Assembly: GCA_947454745.1 (NCBI GenBank) | Contig: CANGMV010000009.1 | Span: 1 to 13,019 of the forward strand | DNA length: 13,019 bases | Source: Bacteroidota bacterium | GTDB taxonomy: Bacteria; Bacteroidota; Bacteroidia; Chitinophagales; Chitinophagaceae | Direction: 5' to 3' | Part shown: one piece after another, positions 7,102-13,019 of the stretch | Position numbering within the stretch: the first letter of the stretch is position 1 | How the letters are laid out: each line of letters begins with the position of its first letter | Program-made: the position numbers and the translations under genes | Notes under the pieces: model-generated | The model's database searches: none | What the model was told of the DNA's origin: nothing | The model's input: the letters and a program-made list of their open reading frames with translations, nothing else

Positions 7102-7626
7102 TTATTCGCCCAATAAAATAACATCGTCCACTCCGTCATTCTCTTTCCACCTCACTTTTACCTTATAAGGGGTTAAAGTATCCATTTCCTTCCCCGAAAA
7201 ATCCGGTTGGATTGGTAATTCTCTGCTTGGTTTACGATCAACAAGTACACATAATGCCACTTTGGAAGGTCGGCCAAATGCCAATAACGCGTCCAATGCA
7301 GCTCGAATGGTACGTCCAGTAAACAGTACATCATCTATCAAAATCACGGTTTTGCCTTCGATACTAAATGGAAGGTCGGTTTGAGTAGCTAAATGTAATT
7401 CACGGCGAATATCATCCCGATAAAATGTAATGTCTAATTTACCGTAAACTACCTGATCGGCAGGTAATTCCTGATGCAACGCAGCTACAATACGATCACT
7501 TAAATACACTCCCCTTGGCTGTAGGCCTACAATGACTGCATTTTGTAAACCAGGATAGGTTTCCAAAATTTGCTGTGCTAGCCTTTTTACAATAATTGGG
7601 AGCTGTTGCTCACTGATAAGGGTCAT
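7102..7626 (-). CDS. pyrR: PyrR-type uracil phosphoribosyltransferase / pyrimidine regulator
   Basis: A 174-residue type I phosphoribosyltransferase of the PyrR family. In Gram-positive bacteria PyrR binds UMP and the pyr mRNA leader to cause attenuation, and also has weak uracil phosphoribosyltransferase activity. The PRPP motif VILIDDVLFTGRT is at 94-106. GLQPRGVYLSDRI (34-46) and the YGKLDITFYRDD segment (61-72) are diagnostic of PyrR rather than Upp. It heads the pyrR-pyrB-coaD row. Its start is divergent from recF, and only about 50 bases separate the two preferred starts, too little for a classical attenuator leader unless transcription begins inside recF. Regulation by RNA binding is therefore uncertain here. 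Confidence 0.93.
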   Translation of the reverse strand: MTLISEQQLPIIVKRLAQQILETYPGLQNAVIVGLQPRGVYLSDRIVAALHQELPADQVVYGKLDITFYRDDIRRELHLATQTDLPFSIEGKTVILIDDVLFTGRTIRAALDALLAFGRPSKVALCVLVDRKPSRELPIQPDFSGKEMDTLTPYKVKVRWKENDGVDDVILLGE

Positions 7627-7677
7627 TCCTTAAAAATTTCAATAAAAATACAGCTTTTTCTGATGTATTTTGCACCC

Positions 7678-8760
7678 ATGGTTAGCCTCCAACAACTTTC
7701 TTTGGTTCAGTTTAGGAACTACGTGCAAAAGCAATTCGTTTTTACCGATCGAATAGTAGGGATTGTTGGGCCTAATGGAACAGGTAAAACCAATGTATTG
7801 GATGCAGTTTATTATTTATCGTTCACAAAAAGTTACTTTAATCGTGCCGATGCGCAAAATGTACACCATGCTTACCAAGGGTTAAGAGTAGAAGGACAAT
7901 ATGTTATGGATGGAACAACTGTGCCGATAACCTGTATACTAAGGGAAAATTTAAAGAAGGAATTTTATTTTGATCAGGAACCTTATTCAAAACTTTCTCA
8001 ACATATTGGCAAAATACCTTGCGTAATGATTGCCCCCGACGATGTGCAAATTATTACTGGTTCGAGCGAAGAACGAAGAAGGTTAATGGATAGTTTATTA
8101 TCCCAAATGCATCCTGCCTATTTAAAGCATTTGATTCATTATAATAAAATACTCGTGCAAAGAAATAGCTTATTAAAACAAGCTGGAGAATCGGGTATTT
8201 TAGATCCTCTATTATTAGAAACATTTAATGAACAATTAGTAGAAAATGGACAATTAATTTTTGAATACCGAACTCAATTAATTGCACAATATTTACCCGC
8301 TATTTTAGTGCTTTACCAACATTTGGCTGGACAAAACGATCAAATAAATATTCAATACCAATCACAATTACAACAAAATTCGTATGGAAACTTATTAAAT
8401 CAGTCCTTAGCAAAGGATAAAGTGTTGCAAAGAACTAATATAGGGATACATAAGGACGATTTAATTATTACCATACAAGGACAGCCGTTTAAACAAGAAG
8501 CTTCACAAGGACAAAGAAAGAGTTTATTGTTTGCAATACGATTAGCTGAATGGCAATTGATAAAGGAAAATAAAGGATTTGCTCCGATCCTATTAATGGA
8601 TGATATTTTTGAGAAGCTTGACGAGCAAAGAATGATACAGTTGCTTGACTGGGTAAGTCATTCAACTGATGGTCAGGTATTTATTACGGATACGCATAAA
8701 GAAAGGGTTGCTGACTTGCTCGGGAAACATTTAGAAAGCTATCAATTGATTGAATTATAA
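7678..8760 (+). CDS. recF: DNA replication and repair protein RecF
   Basis: An SMC-like ATPase that, with RecO and RecR, loads RecA at gapped DNA. I chose ATG 7678 (360 residues), because MVSLQQLSLVQFRNY is the standard RecF beginning. The frame is open back to an ATG at 7606, but that adds 24 residues not expected in the family and overlaps the start of pyrR. From ATG 7678, Walker A GPNGTGKT is at 31-38, the ABC-type signature ASQGQ at 275-279 and Walker B ILLMDD at 304-309, so the ATPase is complete. RecF is followed after 33 bases by a DUF721 gene, a common arrangement in bacteria. A weak TATTTTG element lies at 7666-7672, but I see no matching -33. Confidence 0.96.
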   Translation: MVSLQQLSLVQFRNYVQKQFVFTDRIVGIVGPNGTGKTNVLDAVYYLSFTKSYFNRADAQNVHHAYQGLRVEGQYVMDGTTVPITCILRENLKKEFYFDQEPYSKLSQHIGKIPCVMIAPDDVQIITGSSEERRRLMDSLLSQMHPAYLKHLIHYNKILVQRNSLLKQAGESGILDPLLLETFNEQLVENGQLIFEYRTQLIAQYLPAILVLYQHLAGQNDQINIQYQSQLQQNSYGNLLNQSLAKDKVLQRTNIGIHKDDLIITIQGQPFKQEASQGQRKSLLFAIRLAEWQLIKENKGFAPILLMDDIFEKLDEQRMIQLLDWVSHSTDGQVFITDTHKERVADLLGKHLESYQLIEL

Positions 8761-8777
8761 TAGAAAGAAAAAAAATA

Positions 8778-8790
8778 CTGTAAATTACAG
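8778..8790. promoter_or_regulatory. 13-base palindrome just before the DUF721 gene
   Basis: CTGTAA-A-TTACAG is a perfect inverted repeat with 6-base arms, ending 3 bases before the ATG at 8794. It could be an operator or a small translation-affecting hairpin. In DNA this AT-rich such palindromes also arise by chance. Confidence 0.3.
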
Positions 8791-8793
8791 ACC

Positions 8794-9075
8794 ATGGCAT
8801 TATTTAAATTAGGAGACGCTTTAAAACAATTTGTACAAAGCAGTAAAATAAAAAACGGCATTCGTGCTGCACAAATTGAAGAAGTTTGGGGCGAGATTAT
8901 GGGTACTACGATTGCCAAGTACACAGATAAAATTTATATTTTCGATAAAAAATTATTTATCGAAACAAGCGTTGGCCCTTTGAAAAACGAGCTAGGTTTT
9001 CAGAAAGTACAAATCATTCAAAGAGTGAACGAAAAGATGGGTGACAATATGATTAACGAAGTAATTATAAAATAG
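8794..9075 (+). CDS. DUF721 (DciA-like) protein
   Basis: A 93-residue protein with the DUF721 fold. The diagnostic helix VWGEIMGTTIAKYT is at 31-44, followed by the strand LFIETSVGPLKNELGFQK (54-71) and a terminal IIQRVNEKMGDNMINEVIIK (74-93). DUF721 proteins include DciA, which helps load the replicative helicase DnaB in bacteria lacking DnaC/DnaI. The position behind recF supports a replication or repair role, but the function of this short single-domain version is inferred. It probably shares the recF transcript. Its stop codon directly abuts the stop codon of the convergent CBS gene, with no spacer. Confidence 0.88.
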   Translation: MALFKLGDALKQFVQSSKIKNGIRAAQIEEVWGEIMGTTIAKYTDKIYIFDKKLFIETSVGPLKNELGFQKVQIIQRVNEKMGDNMINEVIIK

Positions 9076-9465
9076 TTATCCTTTCGAAATTACTTCTCGC
9101 ATTAAATCGTGCATAGTAATGACACCTTGAAATTTCATTTCATCAAATATGGGAAGATATCTTGTTTTATAAACGTTCATTAAAACCATACAACGTTGCA
9201 AATCCTCTCCATAACCTACTACTGGATAGTCTGTGGACATGATATCTTTAACGGTAGAAGTTTCGGAATGTCTTCCTTGTAATTTAATTTTGTGGGTATA
9301 GTCACGTTCCGACATGATGCCCAAATAATTTCCATCTTCTAATACTACCACGTAGCTTAAATTTTCAGACTTCATTAAGGTTAATGCGTCCACTACTTTC
9401 GTGTCTGGAGTAACCACATTAAAAAGTGGTCCTTTTTTTTGGAGTATTTCTTTAATCTTAGACAT
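9076..9465 (-). CDS. CBS-domain-pair protein
   Basis: A 129-residue cytoplasmic protein made only of two CBS domains, about 14-66 and 73-126. Each ends in the typical pattern: GIMSERDYTHKI (49-60) and GVITMHDLMREVI (114-126). Such pairs bind adenine nucleotides and act as energy or ligand sensors, generally by modulating a partner. No enzyme or transporter domain is fused, and the partner is unknown. It is separated by 57 bases from the BT_3928-type gene upstream on the same strand, so it may be the end of that operon or have its own promoter. Confidence 0.93.
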   Translation of the reverse strand: MSKIKEILQKKGPLFNVVTPDTKVVDALTLMKSENLSYVVVLEDGNYLGIMSERDYTHKIKLQGRHSETSTVKDIMSTDYPVVGYGEDLQRCMVLMNVYKTRYLPIFDEMKFQGVITMHDLMREVISKG

Positions 9466-9468
9466 AAC

Positions 9469-9481
9469 ATCAAATTTTGAT
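9469..9481. promoter_or_regulatory. 13-base palindrome just before the CBS gene
   Basis: ATCAAA-T-TTTGAT is a perfect inverted repeat with 6-base arms, 3 bases upstream of the ATG at 9465. It may be an operator for the CBS gene; chance is a real alternative. Confidence 0.25.
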
Positions 9482-9522
9482 ACAGTGTTATCCTAAGTTA
9501 CAAAATATTAAACGAATTAATT

Positions 9523-10593
9523 CTATTTATTTAAATAATCTATATAGCTCTGCTTTTGCATAATGGTTGAGCCATTCATAACAAAGATAGTTGGCCATAC
9601 CCTAGCTGCCGTTTTAATCATCGTAATGTCTCCAATTAAAATATTTTCATTTGCTAAAGTATTGATTGCCCCCGACTTATCTGCAGTGACAATATATACT
9701 AACTTATGTTTATTATGTAATTGTTTAAGTAATTCAGCCCAGGGCAAAGATGTATCGATTTTCCCTGCAAATAATAATACATATGGCGTGGGAATCGAAA
9801 ATAAAGCTGTTGCAGTATCAACGCCCGACAACCCCGTAATATTAAAATCAACAATCGCTGCTTGCAATCCATTCCCTTTTTGCACTACAACTTCCTTTCT
9901 TGTTTTAAAAACATAAGTAGAATCGAAATTTTCAGGAAAATGATTTACATCAAAAACATAATCCTTGCCTTCTTTTGTAAACTCCATTTGTATAGATACA
10001 CTGTCTGGAACAGCTCCAGGAGGTGTTTTCATTTTTTCTACAATATCATTTCCTTCTTTATAAGGTAAGCAATCAAAAATAGGTAAATGGTTCAGTACAT
10101 AATTTTGACCATACCCTACTCCTGCAGTAGCAATTAGTAAAATAAAAATTCCTAAAGCAGGATGCATTTTTGTTTTTACTTTCTTTTTATTAAAAAGTAA
10201 TATTACGATTGCTATGCATAAAACAATGTCTTTAATAAAAGAAGTTTTTGGAGTTAAAGGAATACAATCGCCAAAACACCCACAGGTTTTAATCTTTCCG
10301 GAAAACAATGCATAGCCAGTTAAAAAGGAGAAAAATATAATCAGTCCTAATAATAACCACAAGGTTTGTTTGTAAGGGAACTGAATAATAAGTGCAATGC
10401 CTGTGACAATTTCTAATACATTCATTACAATTGCAAATGCCAACGTGTAATCAGTTAAGAAGGAAATACCCCAAACATCAAAAAACTCCTGCATTTTATA
10501 ACTAAGTCCTAATGGGTCATTTGCTTTAATTAAACCAGAAAAAATAAAGAGTAGCCCAACACTCCAACGCAATATTTTTAAAAATGATTGCAT
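9523..10593 (-). CDS. BT_3928-type membrane protein: MauE/DoxX-like domain with thioredoxin-like tail
   Basis: A 356-residue inner-membrane protein recognised as the BT_3928 family of Bacteroidota. Residues 1-162 hold about five hydrophobic segments (roughly 7-24, 46-70, 76-96, 118-135, 145-162), resembling MauE/DoxX proteins, which are linked to disulfide chemistry or quinone-dependent electron transfer. Between segments three and four lies CGCFGDC (104-110), three cysteines suitable for thiol chemistry; a further Cys175 sits just after the last helix. The C-terminal region (about 185-356) is outside the membrane and its end looks thioredoxin-like: TPYVLLFAGKIDTSLPWAELLKQL at 269-292 resembles the beta-strand/helix opening, without a CxxC, and ARVWPTIFVMNGSTI (330-344) contains the cis-Pro-type strand. 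The ATG is 27 bases downstream of the DUF1599 stop, so the two genes form an operon. The exact function is not established; a redox carrier role is inference. Confidence 0.82.
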   Translation of the reverse strand: MQSFLKILRWSVGLLFIFSGLIKANDPLGLSYKMQEFFDVWGISFLTDYTLAFAIVMNVLEIVTGIALIIQFPYKQTLWLLLGLIIFFSFLTGYALFSGKIKTCGCFGDCIPLTPKTSFIKDIVLCIAIVILLFNKKKVKTKMHPALGIFILLIATAGVGYGQNYVLNHLPIFDCLPYKEGNDIVEKMKTPPGAVPDSVSIQMEFTKEGKDYVFDVNHFPENFDSTYVFKTRKEVVVQKGNGLQAAIVDFNITGLSGVDTATALFSIPTPYVLLFAGKIDTSLPWAELLKQLHNKHKLVYIVTADKSGAINTLANENILIGDITMIKTAARVWPTIFVMNGSTIMQKQSYIDYLNK

Positions 10594-10620
10594 AAAATAA
10601 AATTAAATATTTGGTAATAA

Positions 10621-11166
10621 TTAGTGCTTTCCTTCCTCGATTAAGATGAGGGCGAAAACAGCATAGTTTAATATGTCTACAAAGTTCGCATCAATTCCTT
10701 CGCTAATTAAAGTCTTGCCATCATTGTTCAGGATTTGTCGAATGCGCAACAACTTAACTAAAATTAAATCAGCAAAGCTTTCCTGACTCATATCTCTCCA
10801 TGCTTCACCATAATCGTGGTTCTTGTCTAACATGGTCGTTTTAGCAAAATCTACATATTCATGGTACATAGTTTGTACTTGTTCAACAGGTAATTCTTCA
10901 ACCTTAGGGTCATCTAATTTTAATTGAATCAATCCAATAACGGAGTAATTAATGATCCCTTTAAATTCGTCTTTAATATCATCTCCTACTTTTTGTGTGC
11001 CTAAGTCTTGAATGGTTCTAATTCTTAAAGCCTTAATAAATATTTGATCTACCACCGAAATGATACGCAATACCCTCCAAGCAGTTCCATAGTCCTTGGT
11101 CTTTTTAATAAATATATCTCTGCATGACGCAATGGCCTGATCGTATTGTGAAGAAGTTTGGCTCAT
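10621..11166 (-). CDS. DUF1599 (nucleotide modification associated domain 1) protein with two internal copies
   Basis: A 181-residue cytoplasmic protein of the DUF1599 family, which has been named nucleotide modification associated domain 1 because some relatives lie near DNA-base-modification genes. The protein is a visible tandem duplication: KDYGTAW (24-30) with HDYGEAW (118-124), IKALRIR (44-50) with VKLLRIR (137-143), and NYSVIGLI (73-80) with NYAVFALI (167-174), all offset by 93-94 residues. The Asp/Lys/Arg-rich, all-helical pattern would suit a nucleotide- or metal-binding enzyme, but no reaction is known to me. It is the first gene of a pair with the BT_3928-type gene and diverges from folP across 79 bases, a neighbourhood I recognise from other Bacteroidota. 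Confidence 0.87.
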   Translation of the reverse strand: MSQTSSQYDQAIASCRDIFIKKTKDYGTAWRVLRIISVVDQIFIKALRIRTIQDLGTQKVGDDIKDEFKGIINYSVIGLIQLKLDDPKVEELPVEQVQTMYHEYVDFAKTTMLDKNHDYGEAWRDMSQESFADLILVKLLRIRQILNNDGKTLISEGIDANFVDILNYAVFALILIEEGKH

Positions 11167-11196
11167 GAAAAAAGTACAAATTTCGTGGTTAGTTAA

Positions 11197-11204
11197 TAAC
11201 TTTG
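11197..11204 (+). promoter_or_regulatory. Probable -7 box of the folP promoter
   Basis: TAACTTTG matches the Bacteroidota -7 consensus TAnnTTTG exactly and lies in the 79-base divergent gap, 41 bases before the folP ATG. No clear TTG is found at the -33 distance. A start site a few bases downstream would give a short leader of about 30 bases. Confidence 0.45.
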
Positions 11205-11245
11205 AACCCTTGCAAGATACTGCATAACGCCCTTAAAATAAAACT

Positions 11246-12070
11246 ATGTTCAAAATTCCTGCCAGGGATCGCGTCTGGGAAATAGATACTCCTCAAATCA
11301 TGGGTATAATGAATGCTACCCAGGACTCATTTTTTGAAGCGAGTCGAGTGGAATTTGTGGATACAGCAGTTAAAAAAGCGGGAACATTCATTACAAATGG
11401 GGCCAGCATTATTGATATTGGAGGTCAAAGTACAAGGCCAGGGGCTCAATTTATTTCGGCACAGGAGGAAATCCAAAATATTGTTCCCATTATTGAATCG
11501 ATTCATGCAAAATACCCATCGGTTTTACTTTCAGTGGATACTTTCCAAAGCAAGGTAGCCGAGGCGGCATTACAGGCAGGTGCACATATTGTTAATGATA
11601 TTAGTTGCGGTGCTTTTGACAAGGAAATATTAAAAGTAGTTACCAGCCATAATGCTGGGTATATTGGAATGCATTTGACTGGAGATAAAAATACAATGCA
11701 TCAAGTGCCAACTAGAACTCATATTGTAACAGAAGTTATTCAGTATTTCGAACAAAAGAAAAAAGATTTATCACTACAGGGCATTGAAAATTGGGTACTA
11801 GATCCTGGGTTTGGGTTTGGAAAAACCATTCAAGAAAATTTTGAATTGGTAAAGTCATTAAAACAATTTTCAACTTTAGCACTTCCAATTTTATTAGGGG
11901 TTTCTCGTAAATCAAGTATTTATAAAACTTTGGGTATTGATGCTAATGAAGCTTTAAATGGCACTACGGTCGTAAATACTGTTGGACTTTTAAATGGGGC
12001 CAATATATTACGTGTGCATGATGTCAATGAAGCACAACAAATTATTAAGCTACTATCTTATCTAGCATAG
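11246..12070 (+). CDS. folP: Dihydropteroate synthase
   Basis: Condenses 6-hydroxymethyl-dihydropterin pyrophosphate with p-aminobenzoate to dihydropteroate in folate synthesis; it is the sulfonamide target. The 274-residue TIM barrel has all the pterin- and phosphate-binding landmarks: IDIGGQSTRPGA (56-67), SVDTF (96-100), NDIS (117-120), MHLTG (142-146), LDPGFGFGKT (185-194), GVSRKSSI (218-225) and RVHDV (256-260). The first motif is unusual: IMNATQDSFFEASR (21-34) instead of the common ILNVTPDSF, with Ala for Val and Gln for Pro; Asn23 is retained. The gene is transcribed away from the DUF1599 operon and is followed by a convergent FKBP gene. No plus-strand terminator is obvious. Confidence 0.96.
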   Translation: MFKIPARDRVWEIDTPQIMGIMNATQDSFFEASRVEFVDTAVKKAGTFITNGASIIDIGGQSTRPGAQFISAQEEIQNIVPIIESIHAKYPSVLLSVDTFQSKVAEAALQAGAHIVNDISCGAFDKEILKVVTSHNAGYIGMHLTGDKNTMHQVPTRTHIVTEVIQYFEQKKKDLSLQGIENWVLDPGFGFGKTIQENFELVKSLKQFSTLALPILLGVSRKSSIYKTLGIDANEALNGTTVVNTVGLLNGANILRVHDVNEAQQIIKLLSYLA

Positions 12071-12075
12071 CCACC

Positions 12076-12109
12076 AAAAAAAACTCCCCGACACTTTCGT
12101 ATCGAGGAG
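12076..12109 (-). terminator. Rho-independent terminator of the FKBP gene (minus strand)
   Basis: Read on the minus strand, an 8-bp stem (12109-12102 with 12091-12084, one U-G wobble) and a 10-base loop are followed by eight U (12083-12076). On the plus strand the wobble becomes a C-A mismatch and no T-run follows, so it serves mainly the minus-strand gene that ends at 12132. Confidence 0.88.
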
Positions 12110-12131
12110 CATTCACTATTTTATAATTCTA

Positions 12132-13019
12132 TTATTGAGCGTGTGGGTTAGCACCTGGAACAGCATTTGCAGCTGGACCTACTTGCTTCATCATAACATC
12201 TTGAATTTCGATATCGAAAGCCAAATTCTCATATGCTTTAATGGCACCATTTGCTTGAGGGCCATAAGCCAACATCGCTGGTACATAAATTGAACCTTTT
12301 CCGCCTTTTGCAAAATAAGTAAGTCCAATTTCCCAACCTGGGATTACAGTGCCAGTACCTAATTTAACATCGTATGGTTTTGCAGCAGGATCATTTGGTT
12401 TGATGTTCGTATCAAATGTTTCACCTTTAAAAGTATAACCTTTGTAGTAAACGCTTACTTGCTTAGTGCTGTCGATTTTCTTAGTTGCATCACCCGCTTC
12501 TTTAACCACTACAAATACACCTTCTGGTGTTTGTACTGCGTTAATTTTGTTCTTAGCTAAATAATCTTTGATTGCTTTAACTTCTCTATCTTTTTCGGCA
12601 GTTTGTTCTTTTTTGTAATCCGCATCTACTTGATTTACGTCCGTAAATACATTTACAATTTCAGCTTTTCCTAAAATTAAATCTCCAGCTTTGAAGATAT
12701 TGTTCAATTGTAAAACATTCAATTTAACTAAAGTGTCTACGCTTAAAGAGAAATCTACTTTATCTCCTTTTCTACACTTCATAATTACTTCCGTAAAAGT
12801 ATATTTACCTAAACGAGCAGTATCTACAGGGAAGTATACTGGAATTACACCATAAGTAGAACTTAATACTGTATCTTTTGACTTAAGACGGTACTCTACA
12901 TTTAATTTTACATATTGACCTTGTTGTAAGGCTTTTTCATTTCCACTACCATGAGTGATTTTGTAAGGCATACCCGATGGCGCTTTTTCATATTGGTTAC
13001 AACTTGCAAACAATACAAT
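12132..13019 (-). CDS. FKBP-type peptidyl-prolyl isomerase lipoprotein, 5'-truncated by window edge
   Basis: An envelope prolyl isomerase/chaperone. The frame stays open to the window end and reads IVLFASC..., the end of a lipoprotein signal peptide with lipobox FASC; the true start lies just outside. The TTG at 13013 is an internal leucine codon, not a start. Numbering from that codon, Cys5 is the lipidated residue. The C-terminal FKBP domain (about 181-275) is complete: FDTN (200-203), VIPGWEIGL (223-231), PAMLAYG (245-251) and LAFDIEIQDV (264-273). The N-terminal part (about 30-123) looks like a diverged second FKBP-like domain (GQYVKLNVEYRLK; GDKVDFSLSVDTL) without the catalytic aromatic set. 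A Lys/Glu-rich helical linker (130-155) joins them. The Ala/Pro/Gly-rich last 15 residues are probably disordered. A strong terminator follows the stop codon. Confidence 0.93.
   Translation of the reverse strand: MVLFASCNQYEKAPSGMPYKITHGSGNEKALQQGQYVKLNVEYRLKSKDTVLSSTYGVIPVYFPVDTARLGKYTFTEVIMKCRKGDKVDFSLSVDTLVKLNVLQLNNIFKAGDLILGKAEIVNVFTDVNQVDADYKKEQTAEKDREVKAIKDYLAKNKINAVQTPEGVFVVVKEAGDATKKIDSTKQVSVYYKGYTFKGETFDTNIKPNDPAAKPYDVKLGTGTVIPGWEIGLTYFAKGGKGSIYVPAMLAYGPQANGAIKAYENLAFDIEIQDVMMKQVGPAANAVPGANPHAQ

Noticed and set aside
7606..7677. Longer recF start at ATG 7606 or at 7663
   Set aside because: The extra residues are not RecF-like and the longest version overlaps the pyrR start; the family N-terminus begins at ATG 7678.
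9563..10068. Plus-strand open frames opposite the BT_3928-type gene
   Set aside because: They are shadows of a confident membrane protein gene and encode no recognisable domain.
13011..13013. TTG as the start codon of the FKBP gene
   Set aside because: Upstream codons continue in frame and supply the hydrophobic end of a lipoprotein signal peptide, so the true start lies beyond the window.
1..13019. Mobile elements, CRISPR arrays, phage genes, tRNA or rRNA
   Set aside because: No transposase, integrase, terminal repeats, regularly spaced repeats or RNA-gene-like stretches were seen; nearly all sequence is accounted for by housekeeping genes.

Overview
The window reads as an ordinary chromosomal stretch of an AT-rich member of the Bacteroidota, most likely Chitinophagaceae or a close relative. 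The indicators are a BT_3928-type MauE/DoxX-like protein next to a DUF1599 protein and folP, a WbqC-like protein, recF followed by a small DUF721 protein, an M56 peptidase paired with a BlaI repressor, few recognisable Shine-Dalgarno sequences, and -7 boxes of the TAnnTTTG type. The family placement is inference from gene content. No mobile element, CRISPR array, rRNA or tRNA is visible, and no gene-free stretch exceeds about 120 bases.

Layout. (1) 2-1351 (+): the C-terminal part of a membrane pyrophosphatase (hppA), cut by the window edge, with an unusual cysteine-bearing C-terminal extension and a good terminator. (2) 1468-3283 (+): a two-gene BlaI/M56 (BlaR1-like) unit, with a promoter and an overlapping inverted repeat just before blaI. 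(3) 3266-4433: a WbqC-like gene (-), whose 3' end overlaps the M56 gene, divergent from a LEA-type lipoprotein (+). (4) 4477-7626: pyrE (-), a Nudix hydrolase (+), and a minus-strand row pyrR-pyrB-coaD that joins de novo pyrimidine synthesis to coenzyme A synthesis. (5) 7678-9075 (+): recF and a DUF721 (DciA-like) gene. (6) 9076-11166 (-): a two-CBS-domain protein, a BT_3928-type membrane protein with a thioredoxin-like tail, and a DUF1599 protein with two internal copies of its motif set. (7) 11246-12070 (+): folP with an altered first motif. (8) 12132-13019 (-): the mature part of an FKBP-type lipoprotein, cut at its 5' end, with a minus-strand terminator.

Functionally this is mostly housekeeping: pyrophosphate-driven ion pumping, UMP synthesis (PyrB, PyrE, PyrR), CoA (CoaD), folate (FolP), recombination repair (RecF) and envelope protein folding (FKBP). 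I do not see a convincing new multi-gene system. The points most worth a second look are the Cys-rich tail on the pyrophosphatase, the promoter/operator architecture of the orphan BlaI/M56 pair and its unknown sensor region, the duplicated DUF1599 protein, and the non-canonical FolP motif.
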